The notes under the pieces are model-generated. The model was not told where the DNA came from, searched no databases, and worked only from the letters and a program-made list of their open reading frames with translations. DNA of 64,000 bases, taken from contig JADJXD010000001.1 of assembly GCA_016715985.1 (NCBI GenBank), positions 3,038,001 to 3,102,000 on the forward strand, read 5' to 3'. The position numbers and the translations under genes are program-made. Below, in pieces: positions 8,193 through 16,392 of the stretch (within the stretch, counting starts at the first letter, position 1; each line of letters starts with the position of its first letter). The DNA is from Saprospiraceae bacterium (GTDB lineage: Bacteria; Bacteroidota; Bacteroidia; Chitinophagales; Saprospiraceae).

Positions 8193-9512
8193 ATGAAGGG
8201 ATTTGTTTTGATATTATTATTGTTGTTTTCAATGGCGTGTAAACAAAGTATCACTGTTTATACAGAAACTGAAGAAGACGTTCAGATCTTTCACCAATCT
8301 GTCAAAGCTTTGACGGATGTGATCGTACATGATATATTTTCTCCACCGGTAGCCAGTAGAATTTACACTTATGCAAGTATCGCTGCTTATGAGACCGCGA
8401 TCAGTGATAGTATCAATAAGGGCCGGACATTAGCTGGCAGAATCGTCCACCTTGATTCTTCACCTTTACCGGAAACAAAATCCGTTTACTGTATTCCTCT
8501 CAGCACCACACTGGCATTTTTAAACACAGGAAAAACACTGATCTTTTCGGAGGATAAGATTCAGGAACAAGTCGATCAGGTGTTAAATTATTATAAGTCA
8601 AAAGGTGTTGATAAGAAAACTATTCGAAATTCAGTGGAATTTGCTGATAAAATGACCCGGCATATTTTAGAATGGGCTAAAAAAGATAATTATGCTCAAA
8701 CCAGATCATTTCCAAAATACAGTATTCAAAAAGATCCTGCAACATGGAAACCGACTCCCCCCGCATACATGGATGCAATAGAGCCATCCTGGAATAAGAT
8801 ACGTCCTTTTGTGATAGATTCTGCACAACAATTCCAGCCGCCCTTTCCGACCAAAGTGGATATGACTAATAAAAACAGTCCGTTTTATCTGGAAGTCATG
8901 GAAGTTTATAATGCTGTTAAAAATTCAAATAATGAACAAATTGAAATCGCCAATTTTTGGGACTGCAATCCATATAAACTTAATGTCACCGGACATGTGA
9001 TGCATGCAACGAAAAAAATTACTCCGGGAGGACATTGGATCAATATTGTAGGTGTTGCTTGTAAAATGAAAAAGGAAGACCTTCAAACTGCTGCAAAAGC
9101 TTATGCTTTAGTCTCCATTTCATTGGCTGATGGATTTATAAGTTGTTGGGATGAAAAATACAGAAGTAATTATGTACGACCTGAATCCATTATAAATGAG
9201 TATGTGGATCAAGAATGGATGCCTTTGTTACAGACACCTCCATTTCCGGAGTACACAAGCGGCCATAGTGTCATTTCATCCGCATCTGCGGTGGCAATGA
9301 CATACTTATTTGGTGATAACTTTGCTTTTGAAGATGATACAGAAATTGAGTTTGGACTACCAGCCAGAAAATTTAATTCTTTCTATCATGCATCTGACGA
9401 GGCTGCAGTTTCCAGGCTGTATGGGGGCATTCATTTCAGACCGGCTATCGATAACGGCGTCAAACAAGGTAAGGCCTTAGGACAATACATTGTAGAAAAA
9501 CTTAAGATTTAG
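8193..9512 (+). CDS. Exported vanadium-haloperoxidase/PAP2-like lipoprotein
   Basis: This 439-residue protein has a lipoprotein signal with lipobox LFSMAC (Cys16). The C-terminal half holds the vanadate/phosphate-binding pattern of vanadium chloroperoxidases and type 2 acid phosphatases in order: KYRSNYVRP, then YTSGHS (near 355-359), then SRLYGGIHFRPA (near 405-416), giving the Arg, Ser-Gly-His, Arg and His ligands. Proteins of this family either oxidise halides with H2O2 or hydrolyse phosphate esters; the sequence does not decide which. It probably faces the periplasm or cell surface. A small exported protein gene follows after 22 bp (from its ATG). Confidence 0.85.
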   Translation: MKGFVLILLLLFSMACKQSITVYTETEEDVQIFHQSVKALTDVIVHDIFSPPVASRIYTYASIAAYETAISDSINKGRTLAGRIVHLDSSPLPETKSVYCIPLSTTLAFLNTGKTLIFSEDKIQEQVDQVLNYYKSKGVDKKTIRNSVEFADKMTRHILEWAKKDNYAQTRSFPKYSIQKDPATWKPTPPAYMDAIEPSWNKIRPFVIDSAQQFQPPFPTKVDMTNKNSPFYLEVMEVYNAVKNSNNEQIEIANFWDCNPYKLNVTGHVMHATKKITPGGHWINIVGVACKMKKEDLQTAAKAYALVSISLADGFISCWDEKYRSNYVRPESIINEYVDQEWMPLLQTPPFPEYTSGHSVISSASAVAMTYLFGDNFAFEDDTEIEFGLPARKFNSFYHASDEAAVSRLYGGIHFRPAIDNGVKQGKALGQYIVEKLKI

Positions 9513-9534
9513 ACACAGTAAATATTTGATCTTT

Positions 9535-10188
9535 ATGAAAGTCAGTGCATTTCTGATTTATTTTTTTGCATTATTTTTGTTTCTGAGCCAAACAGCTTGT
9601 GTATCACTTACCGGCTATCAGGATGGAAGGTCTGTGGGGAAAGGTAATCTAGAACTGGTTACATCTTTAAATTTTGCCGGTAGTCCTGAAATAAGAAATG
9701 ATGAAGTAAATTTCAGTTCTGACATACTGTTTTTCAGATTTATTCATTTTGAAGGCAAATTAAGGTATGGTTTAACTGAAAAATTAGACATTCTTTTCAG
9801 ACAGAACACTAATTTTAATACTGCTTTAGGTTTTAAATATCAGTTGTCAGGAGATAGAAATAGTGAATTTGCAAACGGAATGAGTGCAGAGATCGGATCA
9901 TTTGGTTTTATATCCAATGCTGGTAATTTTCAATTAGCAACTCACCATAGTTACCATCCTTCCGAGCGTCATACTTTATATTTAAGTCCTAAATATATTC
10001 ACCAATTTAAGGAACTGCTTGGAAATGGTTCTCTCTCATTTCTCGGAGCTAATATAGGATACATGACCGGTGGAAAACATAAATTAGTCATAGACTTTGG
10101 ATTGTTTAATGTGAGTTCTTCAACAAAAAATTCAGTGTTGCTTACAACTTTCGGTGTCGGGGGCAGATTTTCATTTCTGAAAAACTAA
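9535..10188 (+). CDS. Small lipoprotein, predicted beta-rich, unknown function
   Basis: The ATG at 9535 gives 217 residues with a lipoprotein signal ending LSQTAC (Cys22). A TTG start at 9526 would add three residues and is less likely. The mature part alternates hydrophobic and polar residues in short strands with many Gly, Ser and aromatic positions, as in outer-membrane barrels or lipocalin-like folds, and ends GVGGRFSFLKN. No known family is recognised. It lies 22 bp after the haloperoxidase-like gene and probably shares its transcript. Confidence 0.65.
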   Translation: MKVSAFLIYFFALFLFLSQTACVSLTGYQDGRSVGKGNLELVTSLNFAGSPEIRNDEVNFSSDILFFRFIHFEGKLRYGLTEKLDILFRQNTNFNTALGFKYQLSGDRNSEFANGMSAEIGSFGFISNAGNFQLATHHSYHPSERHTLYLSPKYIHQFKELLGNGSLSFLGANIGYMTGGKHKLVIDFGLFNVSSSTKNSVLLTTFGVGGRFSFLKN

Positions 10189-10263
10189 AACGCTCTGTTA
10201 ATAAAAATGAACGTATCATTGTTGTTTTTGTGGTGTTCGTATAAATAATAGTCTTAAATAAGG

Positions 10264-10291
10264 TTGCCAAACGGATATAGGTTTATATTTG
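10264..10291 (+). promoter_or_regulatory. Candidate Bacteroidota promoter for the barrel gene at 10317
   Basis: TATATTTG at 10284-10291 is a perfect match to TAnnTTTG. A TTG at 10264-10266 lies 17 bp upstream, in the usual -33 position. The ATG follows 25 bp after the -7 box. Confidence 0.5.
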
Positions 10292-10316
10292 CAATTATTT
10301 TTAAACTTTAAATTAT

Positions 10317-10811
10317 ATGTTCATGAAAACAAAATTGACATTATTAGTTGCACTTTTTGTGCTTAGCTTTTCAGGTATTCAGGCGCAGGAATACAATACG
10401 GCTGTAGGTTTAAGATTAGGTTACCCGACAGCTTTAACAGGTAAAAAATTCATTTCTGACAGAAATGCTATTGAAGCAATAGTTGGTTTCAGATCATTTT
10501 CTGGTTTTTCGTATATTGGAATTACAGGATTATATCAGGTTTATAACCCTATTCAGAGTGTGGAAGGTTTGAGTTGGTTTTATGGTGGTGGTGCCAATGT
10601 TTACCTTTATTCATTTAAATCTTCATTTGTGGGAGATTCAGGCTCTAACCTGTCACTAGGTTTGGCAGGTATAATTGGTTTGGACTATAAGTTTAAAGAT
10701 ATTCCTTTAAATTTAAGTTTGGACTGGTTGCCTATATTTTCTCTTACAGGATATGGAAATGGTTTTGGTGCAGATTCTTATGCATTATCTGCAAGATATG
10801 TCTTAAACTGA
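10317..10811 (+). CDS. Small outer-membrane beta-barrel-like protein
   Basis: This 164-residue protein starts with a signal peptide (MFMKTKLTLLVALFVLSFSG, cleavage after QAQ). The mature part is made of short alternating strands with many Gly, Tyr and Phe and ends SARYVLN, consistent with an eight-stranded outer-membrane barrel. No specific family is recognised. A second ATG at 10323 is possible. It has its own candidate promoter upstream and a strong terminator right after it (10836-10873), so it is probably a single-gene unit. Confidence 0.75.
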   Translation: MFMKTKLTLLVALFVLSFSGIQAQEYNTAVGLRLGYPTALTGKKFISDRNAIEAIVGFRSFSGFSYIGITGLYQVYNPIQSVEGLSWFYGGGANVYLYSFKSSFVGDSGSNLSLGLAGIIGLDYKFKDIPLNLSLDWLPIFSLTGYGNGFGADSYALSARYVLN

Positions 10812-10835
10812 TTTTAAATTCATTTCATTGAAATT

Positions 10836-10873
10836 AAAAAGGGGTGACAATTGGTTTTGTCATCCCTTTTTTT
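10836..10873 (+). terminator. Rho-independent terminator
   Basis: AAAAAGGGGTGACAA (10836-10850) pairs with TTGTCATCCCTTTTT (10857-10871) with one G-T pair, a six-base loop and a T tract. It closes the barrel gene. The group II intron begins one base after the T tract. Confidence 0.9.
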
Positions 10874-10874
10874 A

Positions 10875-12790
10875 GTGTGCCCAGCATGGGTAATAACTTG
10901 GAGGTGAAAGTCCTCTGTGGGCTTGGTAGTAGGAACCACTAGCCAAGAGCAAGGGTGTCGTGGGTGACTGCGAATCTGAAAGAAGCTGGCGGCAAAATCT
11001 CGGCCTGACGGACAGAAACTGAATATAAGGCTTACTTAGAACGGACGAGTTTGCTAAACAAAACAAAGTCCTATACTACCCGAGTTCTAAGGAGTAAATT
11101 CAGCAGGTATATGAGATGAAGGTTATTATTCTTACCTGGGGAGATCTGTATATACGATACGGATAATTTTTTTTTTAGAAGTATCAACCTACATAGTGAT
11201 ATGTGGCTGAATGTACAGAAGTCAGCAGACGTCATAGTACTGGAGTGGTACGTTAGCACTACGAAAGGAAGGACAGAACGCAAAGAATCTATAAATTTTG
11301 TAATCTCATGACAGAGCGTAGAAAGCAGACAAACTTGGGGGACAAGGAATCCACAATGGAAGTAGAGATGGAATCTCAAGGTAAGTTGGGAGAGCCTAGC
11401 TATGTTGCGGCGAGAACAGAAGGAAGAGATGAGAACAGTAAGCATCATGGACTGCTTGAGAAAATACTATCACGAGAGAATATGAATCTGGCATATTTGC
11501 GAGTGTTAGAAAATGGTGGCAGCTCGGGCATTGATAAGATGGAAGTAAGCGAAATGCTAAAATATCTTAAAGAACACGGGAGTACACTAAAAGAGCAGTT
11601 AATGACAGGCAGGTATAAGGCACAAGCAGTAAAACGAGTGGAAATACCGAAACCAGATGGTGGGGTAAGGATGTTGGGGATACCAACAGTAATAGACCGT
11701 ATGATACAGCAAGCGATAAGCCAAGTACTGACACCGATATACGAAGAAGGATTTTCAGATAGTAGCTACGGCTTCAGACCCAATCGGAATGCACACCAAG
11801 CGATATTAAAAGCGAAGGAGTACATAGAAAGTGGTAGGAAGTATGTAGTAGATATTGATCTGGAAAAGTTCTTTGATCGGGTTAATCATGACAAATTGAT
11901 GTATCTGCTATCAGAAAAGATAGGAGATAAGAGAGTACTGAAATTGATAAGAGAGTACTTAGAATCAGGAGTAATGATAGGTGGTTTATATAGCAAGACG
12001 GAAGAAGGCACGCCACAAGGTGGGCCATTAAGTCCGCTGTTATCAAATGTGATATTGGATAAATTGGACAAGGAGTTAGAGCGTCGTGGTCACAAATTTT
12101 GCAGATACGCAGATGATTGTAATATCTATGTACAGACAAAACGATCAGCAGAACGAGTGATGCGAAGTGTCAGTAAATACTTGGAAGAAGAACTCCGACT
12201 GAAGGTAAATGAGAAGAAAAGTGAAACAGGCAGCCCGAAGGAACGAAAATTCTTAGGCTTTAGCTTTTATCAGAAACGAAAAGAAATAGGGGTAAGAATC
12301 CATCCTAAATCACTCGAACGGATAAAGGAAAAGGTCAGGAAATTGACAAGTAGAAGTAATGGCATGAGTATAGAAGTAAGGATAAAGAAACTATCAAGCC
12401 CTCATGGGTGGCTGGGTAAGTTACTATAAACTAGCGGACATCAAGAGTCATTGCCAAAAGTTAGACGAATGGCTGAGAAGGCGACTAAGAATGTGCTATT
12501 GGAAGAACTGGAAGCGTGTAAAGACGAAGCATGATAATCTAATAAAACTTGGCGTGCCAAATTTCAAAGCATGGGAATTTGCTAATACAAGGAAAAGTTA
12601 TTGGAGAATCGCCAATAGTCCGATATTAGCGACTAGTTTGACCAACCAGTATTTCGAGAACCTTAAACTGCTCACTTTCAGCCGAGCTTACAGTAAAACT
12701 TAGTAACTTTGCGAACCGCCGTATGCCGAACGGCACGTACGGTGGTGTGAGAGGACGGTAGATAAATTAATTATCTACCTCCTACTCAAT
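10875..12790 (+). mobile_element. Group II intron, probably class C (IIC)
   Basis: The 5' end reads GTGTGCCCAGC, a typical group II start. The 3' end shows a domain V hairpin at about 12713-12750 (CCGCCGTATGCC opposite CACGTACGGTGG). Domain VI at about 12751-12785 pairs GGTAGATAA with TTATCTACC, and the intron ends CCTACTCAAT at 12790. Domain IV holds a reverse transcriptase/maturase ORF without an HNH endonuclease domain. The intron starts directly behind a Rho-independent terminator, the known target preference of class C introns. The exact ends are placed by motif, give or take a few bases. Confidence 0.85.
11308..12703 (+). pseudogene. ltrA: Group II intron reverse transcriptase/maturase, frameshifted
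   Basis: The first frame (11308-12429) contains the RT domain: PKPDGGVRMLGIPTV, the GFSDSSYGFRPNR block, DIDLEKFFDRVNHD, TPQGGPLSPLLSN and the catalytic CRYADD. It then has the start of the maturase domain X, FLGFSFYQKRKE. The reading shifts by +1 between about 12386 and 12404. The second frame (to 12703) supplies the missing end, with GGWVSYYKLADIKSH and the C-terminal maturase residues. Rejoined, the protein would be about 465 residues, normal for a class without endonuclease. As written it is broken after domain X begins, so splicing and mobility in cis are doubtful unless this is a sequencing error. Confidence 0.88.
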
Positions 12791-12807
12791 TAGTTATAAA
12801 AATCACA

Positions 12808-13134
12808 CTATACTGCAAAACTCTCCCCACAACCACAAGTCCTTGCAGCATTGGGATTATTAAAATAAAAACCCTTCCCCTCCAAACCTCCTGAGAACTC
12901 AAGGGTGGTATTACACAGATACAGAAAACTTTTTAAATCAGTAACTACTTTTATACCGTTGTCATCAAAAATCTGGTCGTTTGGCTTATTTTCGTTGTCG
13001 AAATCCAGATTATAAGACAATCCTGAACACCCGCCACTGGTGACACTCACCCGTACGAAATATTCATCACTTAATGCCTGTTTGTGCATTAGTTCAGAAA
13101 TTTTTTCTTTTGCACTATCTGCTACAAATAACAT
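12808..13134 (-). CDS. A-type iron-sulfur carrier (IscA/SufA/HesB family)
   Basis: This 108-residue protein has the family's three conserved cysteines: Cys36 in SGGCSGLSY and Cys100 and Cys102 in the C-terminal TCGCGESF. A-type carriers receive Fe-S clusters or iron from the scaffold and pass them to target enzymes in the cytoplasm. Length is typical (105-120). It lies 35 bp after iscU on the same strand, completing an iscS-iscU-iscA unit. Its end is only 17 bp from the intron boundary, so the intron has not disrupted it. Confidence 0.93.
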   Translation of the reverse strand: MLFVADSAKEKISELMHKQALSDEYFVRVSVTSGGCSGLSYNLDFDNENKPNDQIFDDNGIKVVTDLKSFLYLCNTTLEFSGGLEGKGFYFNNPNAARTCGCGESFAV

Positions 13135-13169
13135 CCTTTAAAAATTTATAAATTTAACCAAAAGCCGCA

Positions 13170-13583
13170 TCAATGCTGAGAAGCTTCAAGTTCTACTGCA
13201 TGACTATTTTTTTGTTTATAGTCAGCAATTGCACTTTTGATAGCATCTTCAGCCAGTACAGAGCAGTGAATTTTTACTGGTGGTAAAGCCAATTCTTCCA
13301 CTATATCCATATTGTCAATTGCCATTGCCTGGTCAATGCTTTTTCCTTTGAGCCATTCAGTGGCTAAAGAAGATGAAGCAATTGCTGATCCACAACCAAA
13401 AGTCTTAAACTTGGCGTCTATGATTGTATTGGTAATTTCGTCCACTTCTATCTGAAGTCTCATCACATCACCACATTCCGGAGCTCCTACAAGACCGGTA
13501 CCTACATTTTTTTTGCTTTTGTCAAGAGTACCTACATTTTTAGGATTCTTGAAATGATCCAGTACTTTTTCTGAGTAAGCCAT
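13170..13583 (-). CDS. iscU: Iron-sulfur cluster scaffold IscU
   Basis: The 137-residue protein matches IscU: MAYSEKVLDHFKNPKNVGTL at the start, Cys37 in APECGDVM with Asp39, Cys near 63 in FGCGSAIASSSLATEWLKG, and Cys near 106 in LPPVKIHCSVLAEDAI. These three Cys and the Asp hold the nascent cluster. The LPPVK segment is the HscA-binding motif of true IscU. It accepts sulfur from IscS, encoded 49 bp upstream on the same strand. Confidence 0.96.
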   Translation of the reverse strand: MAYSEKVLDHFKNPKNVGTLDKSKKNVGTGLVGAPECGDVMRLQIEVDEITNTIIDAKFKTFGCGSAIASSSLATEWLKGKSIDQAMAIDNMDIVEELALPPVKIHCSVLAEDAIKSAIADYKQKNSHAVELEASQH

Positions 13584-13632
13584 AATTTTTATTATTAATT
13601 GTTATTGATTTATTATTTTAGAATATAATTTT

Positions 13633-14856
13633 TTAATGCTCTGACCATTGAACGGATTCAAGATCTACTCCTTCTTTATACATTTCCCATATCGGGCTTA
13701 GGTCTCTCATGTGGTTAACTCCGGCTGTTACAGCTTTGATCGCATAATCCACATCGTCCTCAGTAGTGAATCTTCCAAGACTGAATCTGATGGAAGAATG
13801 CGCCAAATCATCCCCTAAACCTAATGCTACCAAAACATATGAAGGTTCAAGGGAAGCAGATGTACATGCAGAACCTGAAGAGACAGCAATATTTTGATTG
13901 AATGTCATCATAAGTCCTTCACCTTCGACATGTTTGAATGAAATGTTGGTCACATGTGGCATTCTGTGTTCTAAATTACCATTGATATAAACTTCTTCCA
14001 GACTTTCTGAAAAGGCTTTTTCCAATTTATCTCTCAATGCTGACAAACGTTGCGCATCCTGTAACATTTCTGCTTTTGCGATAGCAGCTGCTTTCCCAAA
14101 TCCTACAATTCCGGGAACATTTAAGGTTCCTGACCGCATACCTCTTTCGTGTCCGCCACCGTCCATTTGAGCGGTCACTTTTACTCTTGGATTTTTGCGG
14201 TTGACAAAAAGTGCTCCGACACCTTTGGGACCATACATCTTATGAGAAGTGAACGCCATTAAATGTACACCTACTTCTTTGGGATCCACGGGAATTTTGC
14301 CAACAACCTGTGTAGCATCACTCATAAAAAGTACACCATGTTTTTTACAAATATCTCCGATTTCTTTCATAGGTTGTATGACACCTGTCTCATTATTTGC
14401 CCACATGACAGAGATGAGTATTGTCTTAGGTGTAATAGCCTTTTCAAGCTCTTCCAGATCAATTAATCCATCTCTTTTCACATCCAGATATGTAACATCA
14501 CCACCCAATTTTTCGACTTTTTTACAGGCATCCAATACGGCTTTATGTTCCGTTTTGACAGTGATGATATGATTTCCTTTGGATGCATACATTTCGAATA
14601 CGCCTTTGATTGCAAGGTTATCGGACTCTGTGGCACCGGATGTAAAAATGATCTCTTTCGCATCTACATTTATCAGATCAGCAATTTGTTCTCTGGCATA
14701 ATCCACTGCTTCTTCTGCCTGCCAGCCAAAAGGATGATTCCTGCTCGCAGCATTTCCCGGAATCTGATAAAAATAAGGTAACATAGTTTCTACAACTCTC
14801 GGATCGGTAGGCGTAGTTGAATTGTTGTCTAAATATATTAATCGTTTATCAATCAT
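13633..14856 (-). CDS. iscS: Cysteine desulfurase IscS
   Basis: This 407-residue PLP enzyme removes sulfur from cysteine as a persulfide for Fe-S cluster assembly. Visible features are the N-terminal YLDNNSTTPTDPRV, TSGATESDNLAIKG, the PLP-lysine region FTSHKMYGPKGVGALF, RSGTLNVPGIVGFG, and the catalytic loop SGSACTSASLEPSYVL with its active Cys. Length and motifs fit group I desulfurases (IscS/NifS). It is the first gene of the isc unit. A candidate promoter lies at 14885-14892. No IscR-type regulator is visible nearby. Confidence 0.96.
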   Translation of the reverse strand: MIDKRLIYLDNNSTTPTDPRVVETMLPYFYQIPGNAASRNHPFGWQAEEAVDYAREQIADLINVDAKEIIFTSGATESDNLAIKGVFEMYASKGNHIITVKTEHKAVLDACKKVEKLGGDVTYLDVKRDGLIDLEELEKAITPKTILISVMWANNETGVIQPMKEIGDICKKHGVLFMSDATQVVGKIPVDPKEVGVHLMAFTSHKMYGPKGVGALFVNRKNPRVKVTAQMDGGGHERGMRSGTLNVPGIVGFGKAAAIAKAEMLQDAQRLSALRDKLEKAFSESLEEVYINGNLEHRMPHVTNISFKHVEGEGLMMTFNQNIAVSSGSACTSASLEPSYVLVALGLGDDLAHSSIRFSLGRFTTEDDVDYAIKAVTAGVNHMRDLSPIWEMYKEGVDLESVQWSEH

Positions 14857-14884
14857 TTTTATTTATTTATACTTAATCTAAATA

Positions 14885-14892
14885 CAAAGATA
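14885..14892 (-). promoter_or_regulatory. Candidate -7 promoter element for the isc operon
   Basis: Read on the minus strand the sequence is TATCTTTG, a perfect TAnnTTTG match, 28 bp before the iscS ATG. No clear -33 TTG is seen at the standard spacing. Confidence 0.4.
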
Positions 14893-15002
14893 CAGGTATT
14901 TTGTTTAATCTACCGAATCAATTTGATAAACTTTTTAAGTTTTTGAAAAGAAATTAGATCTAATATTTTTATTAATTTGAATTTCAATAGAAAATCAGCA
15001 GT

Positions 15003-15365
15003 TTACAGATTTATGGTATCGTCATGTGACTCTATCTGTTTTATGACAGGTGGGAAAATAGGTTTTGCAATGACGGTGTCAGATATAATAATCGGTCCCT
15101 GATATATAGGCTTTAGTGGTTTTTCAGGAAAAAAGATAGAATCGGAGAGTTGTAAATTGATATTTTCAGTGATCAGTGAGTCCACAAAAGACTCTGCCTT
15201 GCGTATCATGTCGGTTTTGCATTTTGTCAGGTTTTCGCTCACATAACTTTCATTTTTTAATTTCAGCGCATTCCCGATTTTCTGAAAATCCGGACCCGGG
15301 CTTTCGACATTGCAGGACAGGATACTTGTCAAGGTGATCAATGTCAGGACGATTTTATTCATCAT
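15003..15365 (-). CDS. Small lipoprotein of unknown function
   Basis: This 120-residue protein starts with a lipoprotein signal (TLITLTSILSC, Cys18). The rest is polar, and its C-terminal half is rich in Pro and Ile (SIFFPEKPLKPIYQGPIIIS). No family is recognised. Two adjacent ATGs (15365, 15362) overlap the stop of the upstream lipoprotein gene, showing translational coupling. It is the last gene of the run starting at 18056 (Ig-like lipoprotein, lptB, small lipoprotein). Confidence 0.6.
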   Translation of the reverse strand: MMNKIVLTLITLTSILSCNVESPGPDFQKIGNALKLKNESYVSENLTKCKTDMIRKAESFVDSLITENINLQLSDSIFFPEKPLKPIYQGPIIISDTVIAKPIFPPVIKQIESHDDTINL

Positions 15366-15634
15366 TCAGTGATTACATTAAATACTTCTTTGTTGCCTGT
15401 CAGCAATTCGATTTCGTCAATTCTTGCCTTTTTGATAGAATCTATGGCAATGCTAAAAAAAGAATCACTTTTTAAAGTGCATAGAGAATCAGCCATTAAT
15501 TTTGTTTTTGTAAAGCGGTTGCTATACATTGTATCAACTATGTATTTTTCTTCAGGAGACAGTTTTTCTGATTCACGTGTACTACATGAAAAAAGTATTA
15601 TTAATAAAGTAGGAAAGATGAATTTAAGGTACAT
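15362..15634 (-). CDS. Small lipoprotein of unknown function downstream of lptB
   Basis: The 90-residue product has a short signal with lipobox LLIILFSC (Cys17), then a charged, mostly helical stretch beginning STRESEKLSPEEKYIVDTM. No family is recognised. Its start overlaps the lptB stop by one base and its stop overlaps the next gene's start, so the group is probably translated in a coupled way. A link to lipopolysaccharide transport is possible only by position. Confidence 0.6.
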   Translation of the reverse strand: MYLKFIFPTLLIILFSCSTRESEKLSPEEKYIVDTMYSNRFTKTKLMADSLCTLKSDSFFSIAIDSIKKARIDEIELLTGNKEVFNVITE

Positions 15635-16392
15635 CAGGTATGGATAATTTTTCTTTTCAGTTCAAAATTTTTACCCAGATACACTCTTCTGACTACTTCA
15701 TCTTCAGCAAGTTCTTCCGCAGTACCTGTCATCAGAATATTTCCTTCAAACATCAGATAAGTACGATCAGTTATTGAAAGAGTCTCCTGAACATTGTGAT
15801 CTGTAATCAGAATTCCGATATTTTTGGTTTTGAGTTTGGCTACGATAGACTGAATATCTTCCACTGCTATCGGGTCAATCCCGGCAAACGGTTCATCCAG
15901 TAGTATAAATTTTGGGCTTGAAGCTAAAGATCGGGCTATCTCCGTTCTTCTTCTTTCTCCGCCGGACAGTGAGTCTCCGACATTTTTACGCACTTTTTCC
16001 AATCCAAATTCACCTATCAGACTCTCCAGTTTATCTTTTTGCTCTTCCTTTGAAAGTTCTGTCATTTCCAGTACTGCCTTAATATTGTCTTCAACGCTCA
16101 GTTTACGAAACACACTTGGTTCCTGTGGCAGATAGCCCACTCCTTTCTGTGCTCTCCTGTACATAGCGTCATGTGTAATATCCTGATCATCCAGAAAGAC
16201 CTTGCCGCTATCCGGTCTGATAAAACCAACAATCATATAAAATGTAGTGGTTTTTCCGGCACCATTCGGACCCAACAAACCGACAATCTCACCCTGGCTG
16301 ACATCAACCGAGACGGATTTGACGACCGTCCGCCTTCCGTAAGTTTTCAGCAGATTTTCTGCCCGGAGTACCATTTTATGATTTTCGCTCAT
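15634..16392 (-). CDS. lptB: LPS export ABC transporter ATP-binding protein LptB
   Basis: This 252-residue ATPase powers lipopolysaccharide extraction from the inner membrane with LptF/LptG. It shows Walker A GPNGAGKTTT (41-50), a Q-loop with YLPQEPSVF, signature LSGGERRRTEIARSL (about 143-157), Walker B FILLDEPFAGIDP and the H-loop TDHNVQET. The RRTEIAR and FAGIDP variants distinguish LptB from branched-chain amino-acid transporters. Partner permease genes are not in the window. It overlaps the upstream Ig-like lipoprotein gene by 4 bp (ATGA). Confidence 0.93.
   Translation of the reverse strand: MSENHKMVLRAENLLKTYGRRTVVKSVSVDVSQGEIVGLLGPNGAGKTTTFYMIVGFIRPDSGKVFLDDQDITHDAMYRRAQKGVGYLPQEPSVFRKLSVEDNIKAVLEMTELSKEEQKDKLESLIGEFGLEKVRKNVGDSLSGGERRRTEIARSLASSPKFILLDEPFAGIDPIAVEDIQSIVAKLKTKNIGILITDHNVQETLSITDRTYLMFEGNILMTGTAEELAEDEVVRRVYLGKNFELKRKIIHT

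Noticed and set aside
11071..12139. Minus-strand frames within the group II intron
   Set aside because: Antisense shadows of the intron RNA and reverse transcriptase; the plus strand carries all known RT motifs.
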